Shown in pieces: positions 43,814-55,841 of a stretch of DNA of 64,000 nucleotides. The first letter of the stretch is position 1. Every line of letters begins with the position of its first letter. Origin of the DNA: Bathynomus jamesi (taxonomy: Eukaryota; Arthropoda; Malacostraca; Isopoda; Cirolanidae); assembly GCA_023014485.1 (NCBI GenBank), contig JAJOZX010001732.1, forward strand, positions 740,001 to 804,000. The letters run 5' to 3'. The position numbers and the translations under genes are program-made. The notes under the pieces are model-generated. The model was not told the DNA's origin and searched no databases. It saw only the letters and a program-made list of their open reading frames with translations.

Positions 43814-44603
43814 TCAGGGGAATCGGGTGACCAACTGGAGAGACATGATGTCGCAATTGACAATACGTCTTACGTGAGCACTTTGCTCTTTAGGAAAAGA
43901 TTGCTTGCTACACTGCTCCGAACACGAATTAACGGAGTTAAAACAAAACGGAGGGACGGCTTGGTCCTCACTATAGTAATTTAAAAAGAAGTCACTGGGA
44001 CATGATCGATTCGTTACGAAACTGTTACTGTCATCATAAACATCACAATGCTTATGAAAATTCAAAAACTGACTCGCCTACAGGACCTTGTGGGGCATTC
44101 TCCCCAGCTGCTACTACAGCAGAAAAAGCATCATCTGAAGCAAGATGACGGTCATCATGACCAAAAAAATCAAAAACAGGGTCATCTTTCAGACCACTTA
44201 AACGAGGCGGCATTGCCGATTGGCCGTTGGCCGAAGTAAACTCAAAACAATTCGGGTCCTGTGGAGAAAAGTTATCATAAACATGGTCATCCTGACCATC
44301 TAACGCGTCCTCTTTGGGACATGCATCATCTAAACCAAAAACAACATCAGTAACAGAATTCGCGTCCTTTTTGGGACATGCATGGATATCTGATCCATCT
44401 AAATCAAAAACGAGGTCTTCTCGACCAAAGTTCACTGAATGAACTATGTCAGTTGAATCAATGTCCGAATGACTAAAATTACTGACAATTTGAGGAGCAG
44501 TGTCTAAATCATCGTACAAGTCATGGCCATCGGGACCAACATGGTTGTCCTGACCATGGAGAAGATAAATTCTGATTTTCAACATCGGTTGCACAGCAAT
44601 CAT
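43814..44603 (-). pseudogene. Acidic low-complexity linker of the LTR element
   Basis: Frames 44603-44052 and 44065-43814 are rich in Asp with loosely repeated units (DLDGSD, DACPKEDALDG, DPVFDFFGHDD). No domain was recognised. They lie between the two protease-like regions, with frameshifts at the joints. Confidence 0.4.
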
Positions 44604-44651
44604 CCAAGTTGTCTGAATTCACATTTAACAAAGAATTGGTCACATCCCCAT

Positions 44652-45386
44652 TTACATTACAACAATTATTAACGTAAGTATTACACTTACTTTCAACGGA
44701 AGTTTCATCATAAAGACTTCCAACAGAAGTACCTTTATAATTATATAATCAACAATTTCATTGTTGTCGTTACTGTTTTCAACATTAGCATCACAAACAC
44801 TGTCACAAGATGCTTCACAAAAATCATCATCATCAGAGGCTGTGAGTTCTAGCCTCGAAGGGAATTCATTTGATGAACAAGCTGGAACCAACGGTTCAGA
44901 GACAACTGAGTCAGAGAAGAAAGTTGGGTCAGGATTACCCAAATCTTCCAAGGGTGACGTTTCATCGTCACTATCCAGGTTCTGCTCGGGTGCCTCGCAC
45001 CAGAGAAGGAAATAACGTCTTTTATCCCATTTATCGACGAAGCATCCATCCGAAAAGTCGAAATGGAATCCGTAGGGTCGTAGGGATTCTGGGCCAATAA
45101 TTAAATCACAATCGGGACAATATTCTGACGGCACTAACGAGACATCTATACTAAAAAAACAATAATCAATCCACACGTCAAGTTTGGTTTCCGCAAGGAC
45201 GGGAATAAGGTTACCCTCGGAATCCCGAACGTATGAAACGGATGGCGGTTCCTTAAAGAGAGGACACAGCAATTTATCCGCTAAAGACGCAGGAACAATA
45301 CTGGACGAACATTTCGGATCAAAACGACCTAAAAGGGTTCCTCTGGGCAACGGAGTTTGAAACCGATTTCGAGAAAAAAATATCAC
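44652..45386 (-). pseudogene. Retropepsin-like domain 1 with acidic C-terminal tail
   Basis: Residues 1-110 resemble a retroviral-type aspartic protease. FDPKCSSSIVPASLADKL stands where the D-T/S-G loop should be, and CDLIIGPESLRPYGFHFDF matches the flap-distal hydrophobic-G segment. The catalytic D-S/T-G triplet is altered to DPK. The rest is an acidic, serine-rich tail. Likely a decayed protease or a related structural domain. Confidence 0.5.
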
Positions 45387-45413
45387 TTTCTGGGGATTCC
45401 GAATGTACAGAAC

Positions 45414-46012
45414 TCAAAGAGGAAGTGGATTGGGAAGGTGAGTCAGAATAAGGTACACCAACGCCTTTCTACCCAGACCAGAAGGGTCAACGGAATCACT
45501 CCGATTCTCTACCGAAACATTATCGGGAGATGCGTTTTCGCGCATCTCTGAAGGATATGACATGATCCAGAATAAAGGAATGAAGGGATAACTGGCGTGT
45601 ATGTTGTTTAAACCTTTAACGTCAACGTCCCATTTGACGGATCCCTGCCTGTCACAGTACTTCGTGATTACCTGCAGACCGTTTATATATCCTGCCAAAA
45701 CGTTTAAATTCTACCCAAGACCATTGATATATTTGCCCATTGGACCATCGATAAGAAAGGTACGGACGCGCGCGGCGTCACCGAAATTTGGGTCACAAGT
45801 GTCAAAGCAAAACTGATTTTATCCGCATCTGTAGTTAGACAACCTCTAAACGAATCGTCAATTTTACCGAACCAATCCTTAAAGGAGGGTTCTACAAATC
45901 TATTATTAACGCGACCGCGAAAGTGAGGGACATCAACTGTACGTTTCAGTACGGAAAAGGGAGTTATAAGATTAACAGTAGTGCATGTCAGGGGGGGTAA
46001 TGGTTTGGACAT
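45414..46012 (-). pseudogene. Gag-like frame of the LTR element
   Basis: The ATG at 46012 opens a frame with VPHFRGRVNNRFVEPSFKDW, resembling the F-x-G...W capsid N-terminal motif of Gag proteins. It shifts frame near 45780 and continues from 45698. No zinc-knuckle is seen. First coding unit after the leader, as expected for gag. Family assignment is tentative. Confidence 0.45.
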
Positions 46013-47267
46013 CGTTAATCATAACACGTGTCGTTGACACGGAAGTGTGTGTGTAAAACAAAAATAACCATGTAAGAGACAAGCAATAAAAAAAATAAAT
46101 GGAACAAAGTCTAAGTATTTTGTATAGTTACGAAATAACGTAGAACAAAATGGGCGACTCTGCGTTTACTCCGGATGCCGTAATCGACGAGTAATTTTCG
46201 AATCTCCCAACGCTGAAGTCTCGTTGGCAAGGGTCGAAATTCCGTCAAAATCACACACTAGAAAAAAGGGTTACATTATAATAACAATAACATGAATTTT
46301 CACTAAAATTAATGAAAAAGGTTTAAATTGAAAAGAATAAAAAAAAAGGAACCTAACCGGGTTCAACTAAATAAAAATGTGAGTTATGGGTATAAATATC
46401 AGAATTATGACTGATCGCATTTACGTCCCACAACAAAATCTAAAATGATATTATTTAATATCCTCAATAAAAAAAACAATGCAGATAATTTTATAAAAGA
46501 ATTTAAAAATTCAGATTTATAATCTGTTGGAAAAATAAATACGTGAATACTGAATCAATGACAACGTCTGATTAGTACTGTATTTCGTATTACTATCGAA
46601 CAGTTAATTAAAATCAATTAGTTAAAAAAAATGATTAAGTGTTTATAAAGTCACTTCACTGTTTCACACTAAAAAGGGAAAAATAAAAGTGAATTAATAT
46701 TACTAAAATTAAAGAAAATGATAATTAAGGAAATGATTTAAAAGTAATAATTAATAATTAAAACTCATCACATAAACGAGAGTGAGGGGTTCAACAGGCT
46801 GGTGTCCGAGCCTCCACGAAGCTTTGAAGGTCAGCCTCACTCAGCTTAGGTGTGCCGCTCGTGACGTCATCTGATCGCCACGACGGAGCATACAAACGTT
46901 GAAGGAAGATTGTAGACAGGAAGACGGTCGAACGGTTGATTGGAGAAAAATACGAACAATAATTCAAAAGTTGATTGAAGAGAAGTTCAAGGGAAATTTT
47001 TGTAGTAAATATTTGGGGTTGATTGGAGAGAGAATTTCAAGGAAGGAATTTCCAAGTAACAAAAGTTGATTGAAGGTCAACGATGAGTTGAATTAAATTG
47101 AGGTTGCAGATGGTGGGGTTGGAGTCCAAGTTGAAGAGGTTGCGGTCGACGTCGAATGAGTGAATCCATGAAGTGTTTCAAAAATTGTTCAAAGTAGGGA
47201 CATCCATTGATGGACGACGGTTTTTTCGGTGGGGGACTGAAACAGTCTCGGTGTTGGGAACTAGCGG

Positions 47268-47285
47268 CTCGGTGGGGGACCTCCA
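47268..47285 (-). promoter_or_regulatory. Candidate tRNA primer-binding site
   Basis: One base inside the 5' LTR the minus strand reads TGGAGGTCCCCCACCGAG. Starting with TGG, it resembles the complement of a tRNA-Gln 3' end with a two-base insertion. Position and TGG start support the role; the exact tRNA is uncertain. Confidence 0.5.
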
Positions 47286-47286
47286 G

Positions 47287-49245
47287 TGTCGCGCATACGT
47301 TGTGCGAGTCTCTGCCCGCTTGCGACTTTTTGGGTTAATGCACTTTGGACAATCCAACGAAGGTGGTCCTTTGTTGGTAAGCTCGGCCTTGGCCGAGAGC
47401 ATCCGAGTATCAATATAAATAGTTTCTACCAAGTTTTTTTTTTTCCCGAAGGGATGAATGGAAACACTTCACTTCAAAAATTGGAGTTTTAGTTCACTCA
47501 TAAATTTTATTTACAAATAATATTATACAGACGAGGCACTGATAATCAGAAGTTTACAGGGGAGAGGTTTTACCTCTTACAACAACAGCTCAAGCAGGAA
47601 TTTACAGGGGTAGAGGTTCGACCCCATTTCTCAATAGTTAAGGTGGGATTGAAAGCGAGGAGGCTTGTCCTCCTCGAGTAAGAGTTACGGCAGGAATTTA
47701 AAATGAGGAGGCTTGGCCTCCTTGGTCTAAGCCTCAGGCAGGAATTTAAAGTGAGGGGGGCTCGGCCTCCTGGGTGAAGGTTCAGGCAGGAATTTAAGAT
47801 GAGAGAAGAGCCACCTCTGGTGACAACGGCTCAGCAGGAATTTAAAAGGGCGAGGTGCAACCTCTGGTAACAAGGCCAGACAGGAATGATTTAATTTACA
47901 ATACAAGAAATAAATAAGCCTCAATTTTGGGGGAATGCAGTCGAAGGTTAAGCTCCCACTTTAGCTGGAGAGCTAAAGAATTCTGACGTTAAGCATAATT
48001 TAAGCAAAAAGTTAACAAAAAAAGATACTAATTTTTGTAAGGTATACACTTTTGGGTGGCGACATAATGTCGGGGGACCGACATGTACAGAGTACATTAA
48101 GTACATAAATTACATTATATTACATACATTAATTACCGTTAATTACAATTTTAGCAATTTGTTAATTGACATATCTAATACTGAAGTAATCTGAATAGGT
48201 AACACAATTTAAACAATGAAGGAGAGTTCTCCGTTGTTTTATAATTTACAGGGGATTAACGACAATTTATATATTTATAGTTAACAGTGATTACGCCAAA
48301 TTATGTCAAATATTATTAGAAGAATGGTTGGTTATTATATTTGAAAGTCTAATTAGCCAGCGATGAGGAAAGCGGAGAAAAGATACGGTGTACTTTTCAT
48401 TTGAAAGTACACGGACATTAATGATAACGTGAGACATAAGTAACGGAATTTGAATGACAATTAGGTAGAAGTAGTAAGTACAGATAATGAGAACGTGGGT
48501 AACTATGTGCCTAGTAGATAATAACCAATAGCCTGGCAGGGAACAATATGGTATATTATAATAATATAACATCACATCTTAACGTTATAAATTGGTAGCA
48601 GAGGCAAGAGAGAAGAGTTCGAATTCAGAGGCTCGCTTTTGACGACGTAATCGGAATTCGAGCCTCGTCTCAGCAATAATAGACAACTTGCGAGAGGTGA
48701 AATAATAAAAAGAAAATAAAACAAAAAGAATACATGTACGTAATCATGATCGTCAATAGACATGTACGACTGCACACAGTAGTGTACACATATCATTCGT
48801 CACACAATAGGTTGTGTGCGTAATATAGACACGAGCAAACATAGACTGATAAGTTGATAGAGCATAACTAAACAATGGGTAATAGGTAATAAAATAGGTA
48901 ATAGGTAATAAAATTAATAAAGGACGACGGTCAAGAAGGAACATGGATGTATGAATGAGTATGGTTGCATAACATAACACCGACAGGACACAACATATAA
49001 ATAATGACTTATAGATGAGTAAGGATATTAAGTATTAAAGAATGTACCATACATTGATACGAAAGGATAGCCTCTAAAGCACGTGATCGAAAACGTGAAG
49101 GAAACTAAGTTACTTATGACGTCAGAGTGATTCACTCTGTACGTACAATATAAGGGAGGGACATTCGCTGTTTACAGCGAACTTCTAATGGCACAAACAT
49201 GGATACTGTTCAACCATAGAAATGGTAAATCGCATGGTTGTGACA
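47287..49245 (-). repeat. 5' LTR
   Basis: On the minus strand begins TGTCACAACCATGCGATTTA and ends TATGCGCGACA. Matches 38339-40379 with small indels, including a ~70-bp segment present only in the 3' copy near 40240-40290. It contains an array of about seven GCAGGAATTTA-type units. Confidence 0.9.
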
Positions 49246-51000
49246 TAATTATGAAATAATTTAAATATGTGAAAATCTAAACAAATGGAAACCTTAAAAT
49301 GGTGCTAAAACATCTCCTGAAGTTGAGAAACTCAACGAAAGATATAAAAATTCCTATTTTTTTTTAGTATTTTTCATGAAATACTAAATTTTCCAAATTT
49401 CTTTGAGGAATGGGAGAAAAGTGTATTAGAGAAAAGTTAAAGAACGTAAATAGACAAATCAAATGAAATAAAAATAATCTTCCTAGGCTAAACACAACGG
49501 AAGATACGCTTAAATCTTTGAATTTTTCCTTAATTTTTTGGGGCACCTGAAAGACAAAATCTTTGACCTCCTTGGGACCGGTGAAGTTGATGTCGCAGGT
49601 AGCTAATATTTTACAGATTTCTTATTGATACCACAGACTAACCTTTGGGTGCCTCTACAAAACTGAATTCTAAAAAAAGTTTTTTTCACTCCACCCTACT
49701 GCAGGTTGAGTTAACCTTAATTATTTGCTGGTAGTATGGTTAATGAGTGCTATTTATTATGTGATCAAACCTACTTCCAATACATCAGTTAATTTAGCAT
49801 TCGTAAGAATACCAAAGAGGACTAACAATTTATCCAAAAAGTTCACCAACAGGTTGGTCAGCTTGCTGGTCATTACACGCATGTTGATTCTCACTTGTTG
49901 ATTCCTAAATTGACTAGCTCTTCAGTTGAGCATCCTTCTTCTCGTCGAGTGCGTGATCATGAGGGAGGCTTATCAACTAATTATATATTAAAACTTAATT
50001 CGCTTTACTTTGGGCTTCATTTATAAAAGTTTGGATATTTGGTTAAATAATTCGTTCGTTCGTTAGGTTTACTGAGTTGAGTTGATATAGTTATTAACTT
50101 TTATTTCATTAAAATGCGTGTGCGAGTATATTGCTAAAACATTTCTATTAAATTTCGCATCTAATTACAGTTCATTTCGTGCTGATTGAATCGTAAATAA
50201 CTGTCACATATTTTCACTTTGAAATGTGAGCCGTTTATCGTACTATTAATGCTCAACTTTTCCTAATATTTTTCGGCCCTTCGAAAGTTATTAACTTTGG
50301 ACTCAATTTAGAACATCTTTCTCGTGTTCGGAACTCTATTGCCTGCAGACTCTTTTCTAAAGAAAGATAATTGTTACAAAATTTCTTTACTAGACATTCA
50401 AAACTTTTTCAATTCGAAGTTTTATTATTCATATTTTGAAAGAAAATTCCGTATTTTATGCATATTTACATAAAAAAGTTTTTCAAAAGAATATAGTTAT
50501 TAAAAAATACTACCTGAAAAAGCGTTTTCAAAATAATATGATGTTGAAGATAAATTACATAAAAAAAAAAATTCTCGATGTATCATAGTTCAGGCCGAGG
50601 TTTTGTAAACACTTATTTTTTCTCAAGATTCGAAAATATTTTCAGTTACTCGAGGAAGGACAAAGCATGAAAAGAATTAAATTAGTTGTTAATTAATTGC
50701 GAATTTATAACATATTTGATTGAAAACATAAGTACATGCCTTTAGTTTACATTTGAGTAGAATGAGACGTTGCTGCAGTTCCTGTTTCAAACGGATCAAA
50801 GCTCTGATGTTATTGACTTATTTCTGGATATGAATTAATTATTGAACTTCTTGTTTAATTTTCATTCATTGGTTGAATGGTTAGTTTGCTTCTGAATCAA
50901 TAATTGCATGTATGCTCTTTATCAGAAAAATTGAACAAGAATGAGTTCATATATAGGATTTGTAACTGGCCTAATTATTATGTCATGTATGTATATATAT
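49246..51000. other. Gene-free AT-rich stretch
   Basis: No element ends or recognisable coding. One 50-codon open segment near 49840-50020 without an ATG has protein-like composition but no known motif. Confidence 0.5.
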
Positions 51001-51007
51001 ATATATA

Positions 51008-51738
51008 CACGAAGGTTGTTTAAAAAGTAAGTTTATAAGGTGTTCTGAAGAAACTGTTTTATTACAAGGCAAGCAATTATTACAAGTATTTCAACAATTT
51101 ATTACTATTTTTCTACATAATCACCAAACAGATTCAAACACTTGTAGTAGCATGAGACAAGCTTTCTGATGCCGGTCAAGTAAAATGTAGGGTTCTTAGT
51201 TTTTAACCAGTTTCCTACAGCAGTATCTGCATCAAGATCGTTTTGAAATTGTTTACCTCCAAGGTGTTCCTTTTAGGGGTGGAAACAAATGGAAGTCGCT
51301 TGGTGCAAGGTTAGGAATATAGGGGGGGGGGGAATGATCCATTACTTCCCAGTGGAACGATTCCAAAAGTTGGCGTGTTTGATTTGCAGTGTGAGGGCGT
51401 GCATTCTCATGCAAAAACACCACACTTGCAGTATGCAGCCCGGGATGTTTTCTTCTGATAGCCGTGCGGAGTCGTTGTAAAGTTACACAATACGAAGTGG
51501 CATTTATTGTTGTCCCATTTTGCATGAATTCAACATGGAAAACGCCTCGATGGTCCCAAAAAATCATTGCCATCACCTTACCAGCTGATGGTGCAATCTT
51601 GACCTTTTTGGTTCGTGGTGACCGGATGTTGCCACTTTACAATGTTGCCACACATGCCTAACAAAATATTGTACTACCAACAACATTATTGTACTATGCA
51701 TAATTAACCTTGTAAACTTACTTTTTGAACAACCCCCG
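51008..51738 (-). mobile_element. Internally deleted mariner-like element
   Basis: TA flanks both ends (51006-51007, 51739-51740). Inverted tips share GGTTGTTTAAAAAGTAAGTT (one T/C difference). At 731 bp it is about half the normal mariner length. The transposase N-terminal half is deleted. Confidence 0.75.
51060..51600 (-). pseudogene. Mariner transposase, central and C-terminal fragment
   Basis: The open part (51576-51253) includes MIFWDHRGVFHVEFMQNGTT. It then has LHENARPHTANQTRQLL, where the second catalytic Asp is Glu, and NLAPSDFHLFPPLK with the third Asp intact. The DNA-binding N-terminus and first catalytic Asp are missing. A frameshift after the third Asp separates the end. Confidence 0.8.
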
Positions 51739-52144
51739 TATACGACTGTGTGTATATACAGTATATATATATATATATATATATATTTATTAGTTAAAAA
51801 AAAGATTGCAAAGGTTTCTTAAGTCTACTTTTAAAGCGGTCATATAAAAATTAAAACAGAAAAGGTTTTTTATAATTGGAAAGTGCAGTAATGAAAAACA
51901 CTAAAAATTAATGGAATAACTAGGTATGATTTCTAATGCACCTCAGTTACAAGTTCTAAAATTAGTTTTCTAATATCAATATAAAAAGAGGTTACTTTTA
52001 ATGAGATCACATCGTAGAGTGGATGTAAAAGAGATGGAAGTAAAATTTATAATCACTTATCCGAAAAGTCGGATAAGATTAATTAAACTGAATAAGTAAC
52101 ATTATTTCAAATCACAGAATCAGCTTGGTGATGGTTGGCTGAGG

Positions 52145-52325
52145 GTGGGTGTTTAACCCCCTTCGCTACATTTAAGGTAATATGACGGAGGGGACCTACA
52201 GCTTCACGTGGATCAGAACCACGAATCGATACATAATCTGGACGCGGAGGATGCTCCTGCATCCAACAACCATCCGGACTCATTGTCGTATAACTTCGCT
52301 AATCGACGGGAAACGGTGTTACCAC
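52145..52325 (-). repeat. 5S-rRNA-derived SINE, copy 1 (part before insertion)
   Basis: The minus strand carries GATTAGCGAAGTTATACGAC and GGATGGTTGTTGGATGCAGG, matching the internal promoter region of 5S rRNA, then the shared SINE body (CGTGGTTCTGATCC, GTAGGTCCCCTCCGTCATAT). A hAT-like element interrupts it. It resumes at 53699-53760. Confidence 0.7.
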
Positions 52326-52633
52326 TAGAGGTGGAAAGAATACCAAAATTTTGTTACTGGAGGAGTACGAGTACGAATACAACTACAGATTTTTGGAGTA
52401 AGCGAGTACGAGTACGATTACAGCGATTTCAGATTACTTTCAGTACGAGTACAACGTTTTTCAATGCTTTACCTGGTGCTTGCATGAGCAAAGCTTATTT
52501 GTTATGAGACCATATGAACACATTATAATGGAAAATGAAAAAAATGGACACGAAAGGAACAAAATGTATTTGCTTTACTGTTACATAATATATATATATG
52601 GGAATGAACTCAGAATGGTTCCCTGAGGTTTTT

Positions 52634-53155
52634 TATGATACACAGAGACCGTGCATGGGACAAGGAACTCTTTTAGGATAATTAGATCCACTATAGTCCG
52701 AATAAGTAACGGTAAATGATAAATTGAGTGTCCACTTTTCAAGGCACATAACATGTCCGTTTCAAGATGGGAATGAACTCAGAATGGTTCCCTGAGGTTT
52801 TTTGAGGTTTTTTATTTTTTGGCTTAAAATATAATAGTTACCCCTTTTTCTTTGATGTATTCAATCTGACGTGAAGGCAGCGAGTCTTTTGCTCATATTG
52901 AGGTTCTAAATGTAGCTGTGCTAGGTTGCTTTAAACCCTAGATCCTGTCCCGAAGCTAGATCCTATTTGCTTTGCAGATAGCTGGTGAAGGAAGCTATAT
53001 TTTTGGGACCTCTTTGCGAGTGACCCGTTGCCCACGTCGGGCTAGCATCATGAAAAAGAAAAATTATGGTATTTGTCATTCACCATTACTTATTCATACT
53101 ATAGTGGATTTAATTATCCTAGAAGAGTTCCTTGTTCCATGCACCGTCTGTGTGT

Positions 53156-53161
<6 letters not shown>
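52634..53161. repeat. ~90-bp inverted repeat within the hAT-like element
   Basis: 52634-52722 and 53073-53161 are reverse complements with a few mismatches; shared text includes CAAGGAACTCTT and CACTATAGT. GGGAATGAACTCAGAATGG is also repeated directly at 52600 and 52769. Confidence 0.8.

Positions 53162-53206
<45 letters not shown>
53160..53206. repeat. (TA)n microsatellite
   Basis: Uninterrupted TA run directly after the inverted repeat. Confidence 0.95.
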
Positions 53207-53209
<3 letters not shown>

Positions 53210-53759
53210 ATGTACTTATAAAGTTGTAAGTAATGTCAATTACGTAATGCTTTAGTCAACATCTTTTGTAAGATGTTTTATTTCCATCAAAATAACTCGG
53301 CTTTCTTATAAAAATAAATGAAAACTAAAACTATAAATAAATACCTTGTAAAACTCAGATGTGTATATATATTATATGTGCAACCTTCCACAATGACGTC
53401 AGATACCAGATCTCTGCAGTCTCTAACTAATACTAACCTCCGCGATGCCCTGCGCAAGCATTTATAGTCTGCTGTAGGCTTTCTAGAACATTCTGGAAGC
53501 TATGGGTTGCTATAGTTACCGAACAGCATAGACAAATTAGTAGCACGTGGTAATTGGTCACGAGAGGTTGATTGTTCGAGTACGAGTACGATTACAGCGA
53601 TTTCAGATTACCTCGAGTTCGAGTAGAAAACGAGTACAACAAATACACGTACTCGAGTACAAGAATACTCGCCTACTGATGTACTCTTTCCACCTTTAGT
53701 TACCACACTGCCACGACGTAGCCCTCAGTTCGCTGAAGGACTTCCAATTCTAAAGTAGA

Positions 53760-54013
53760 AATTTGTCACTTTAGCTTTTAAGTCCTCTGCAAATAATGCT
53801 TCAATGTTTTTATAAAATGTGTCTGCGAATAGAGATTGGATTCGAGTGAAAAAGAACGAACTTACACGCAACTCTCATACAATTTTCTTCATTGTTTAAT
53901 TTAGAAAACATTTAACGATACGACTAGTCTATTTAGGGTCATTTTGGATTCTCTCCGTGATACACAAATTGCAGTTGATGGGCAATTTGCCGTAATGGCT
54001 TGCAAATGTTATT
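53760..54013. other. Gene-free spacer
   Basis: AT-rich, nothing recognised. Confidence 0.5.
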
Positions 54014-54021
54014 TTTATTAT

Positions 54022-54279
54022 GGACCTTTTCCAGTTTGTGTACCGTTTTTCATATAATTTATTTTGCTTTATAAGGCTAACTAACGAAAATATCATGACC
54101 TAACCTAACCGGTCGTCAAGGGCGTACAGTTAACCTAACGATTGGTTAGGTTAGGTCGTGATATTTTCGTTAGTTAGCCTTATAAGCGTAACTAAAGAGA
54201 TTGATATTATCACTCATTTTTTATCTGAAAAGAAGCAAAAATAAATTATGAAAAACGGTACACAAACTGGAAAAGGTCC
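54022..54279. mobile_element. Foldback element 1 with telomere-like core
   Basis: Ends GGACCTTTTCCAGTTTGTG and its inverse; perfect 8-bp duplication TTTATTAT (54014-54021 and 54280-54287). The centre is a palindrome (TAAGGCTAACTAACG...CGTTAGTTAGCCTTA) containing CCTAACCTAACC, two units of the arthropod TTAGG telomere motif. Non-coding. Confidence 0.85.
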
Positions 54280-54345
54280 TTTATTATACTGAATATAATC
54301 CTTTACATCCGTGTAAAAAATAATATTTCCTTCCCAAGAAATATA

Positions 54346-54352
<7 letters not shown>

Positions 54353-54391
<39 letters not shown>
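54353..54391. repeat. (GT)n microsatellite
   Basis: About 18 GT units. Confidence 0.95.
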
Positions 54392-54392
<1 letters not shown>

Positions 54393-54792
54393 AATAAAAA
54401 ACAAAGAACTGTGATCCCCTCTAAATCTTGTCATTAATCTACATATGTTTAGTTCCAGATACTAAAACGTTTTCAACTAATATAATCCTAGAACAACTAG
54501 AGCTAGCGTTTGGTAGTGTTTGTACAAATTTTAGCGTAATATGAATATATGCACTTCTGTTAAGATAATTCAGCTGTATCGAATACGGAAAACTTTCATT
54601 CCCTTAGTAAAAACTAAGGTTTTAAGAAGAAACAAAATTTCTCAAGATATTTCTTGAACGTCTTGAGTAAAATTGTTTTTCTTCCAGTTGCTTTACGTTG
54701 ATCCATACCTCATTTGCACCTGAAAATTGCCCACATATGGAAAACAATGTATGCAAGCTTGGCCAAATAATTCGGTATTTGGGAACCCTACA

Positions 54793-54969
54793 TTAACTCT
54801 TTCATGCCTGAATTAATTATGAATTTTTATTTTAAAATATTTTTTTTCCTGTTCAAGCCAAAATAACCTCTAATATTCAGATCGTAAGGCTCAAAATTCA
54901 GATCATAAAGCTCAAAATCGATTGCTAAGCTCATATTGACATAAGGCAACGATCGGCGTTAAAGGGTTA
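54793..54969. mobile_element. TTAA-flanked MITE-like unit
   Basis: Begins TTAACTCTTTCATGCCTGA and ends ATCGGCGTTAAAGGGTTAA. The tips are imperfect inverted repeats related to the MITE at 24726-24820. 177 bp, non-coding. Confidence 0.5.
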
Positions 54970-55269
54970 AAGATGAAAAATGAAAAACTAATAGTGCAAC
55001 ATCCGTATACTTTTATCGGTGAGGTTGAAGTTGAATATCACCTAAAATGCTTCAAGTTTATAAATATATTTAATGAATTTCAGATATTATTAACCTACTT
55101 TTAGGATATACTTTAAGATGGTGTAAATAACTTAACTTCTTTACTTAGTTTCACGTACCTACAGAATTTTATTTTCATACCTTTCAAGAAAACGGCTTTT
55201 GTCCGAGATGTAATGATTCATTCATAGATAAAATGTTTGGTGGTGTTTAACTTTCTTCATAACGCAAAG

Positions 55270-55347
55270 ATCATGTGATGGGGGACCTACAGCTTTAGAT
55301 GGGATCCGAACCACGAGTCGCTACATCATCTGAACGCAGAGGATAGT
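55270..55347 (-). repeat. 5S-derived SINE body, copy 2 (interrupted)
   Basis: GGGGGACCTACAGCTTTAGA and CCGAACCACGAGTCGCTACA match the SINE body of the other copies. A foldback element splits it at 55348, and it resumes at 55842 to about 55920, where the 5S-like head is recognisable as GTTAAGTGACATTG on the minus strand. Confidence 0.65.
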
Positions 55348-55841
55348 GGGGCAATCCAAGAATAAGCACCGTAAAGTCCCTAATCCAAGAAAAAGCACCC
55401 CCAGTTAGACCCAATCCAAGAAACAGCGCCCCAGTTCGACCTCACTCCAAATTAGAGGATTTTAACCTATAAAATTAAAAAAATATATTTTAATGTTTAC
55501 GAAGGATATTGCAATAAAAAGAATTAGAACAACATAATTAAATTAAGAATACTGAAATAAAGTTAATTGAATGCCAGGTTAGGTCAACTGTACGCCCTTG
55601 ACGATTGGTTAGGTTAAGTCGTGTTATTTTCATTGAAACTAACGAAAACATCACGACTTAACCTAACCAATCGTCAAGGGCGTACAATTAATCTAACCGG
55701 GCATTCAATTAACCATTTTAGAGCAATTAACTCCATTTTAACTCCATTTTAGAGCAATCCAAGAATAAGCACCCTCGTTCGACCCCAATCGAAAAAAAAA
55801 CACTCTAAATTGATTTGGGGTGCTTATTCTTGGATTGCTCC
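55348..55841. mobile_element. Foldback element 2 inside a 5S-SINE
   Basis: Ends GGGGCAATCCAAGAATAAGC and the inverse GCTTATTCTTGGATTGCTCC; perfect 8-bp duplication AGGATAGT (55340-55347 and 55842-55849). Near the left end are three direct units of ATCCAAGAA(T/A)A(A/G)GC(A/G)CC. The interior holds a ~145-bp palindrome (about 55567-55713) with the same core as foldback elements 1 and 3. Confidence 0.85.

Larger units (their letters stand above)
38310..49245 (-). mobile_element. Large LTR retrotransposon lacking reverse transcriptase and integrase
   Basis: Two near-identical ~2-kb LTRs in direct orientation enclose 6.9 kb. Reading on the minus strand, LTRs start TGTCACAACC and end GCGCGACA. A candidate primer-binding site lies just inside the 5' LTR and a purine tract just before the 3' LTR. 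Coding remnants (Gag-like, then two retropepsin-like regions with acidic linkers) occupy 46.0-42.6 kb. The 40.4-42.5 kb part is non-coding. No RT, RNase H or integrase motif was found, so it is a non-autonomous derivative. No target duplication could be matched. Confidence 0.85.
52326..53698. mobile_element. hAT-like non-autonomous element inside a 5S-SINE
   Basis: Ends TAGAGGTGGAAAGAATAC and (minus strand) TAAAGGTGGAAAGAGTAC, with a perfect 8-bp duplication GTTACCAC (52318-52325 and 53699-53706). Near both ends are GAGTACGAGTACGATTACAG repeats, parallel to the CGAGAC arrays of the MITE at 3766. The 1.37-kb interior is non-coding and contains a 90-bp inverted repeat and a (TA)n run. Confidence 0.85.

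Noticed and set aside
38310..49245. Possible reverse transcriptase or integrase hidden in other frames
   Set aside because: I looked for Y/F-x-DD, catalytic RNase H and HHCC/DDE patterns in the internal region and found none.
49840..50020. Open segment of about 50 codons without ATG
   Set aside because: Protein-like composition but no start, splice signals or recognisable motif.
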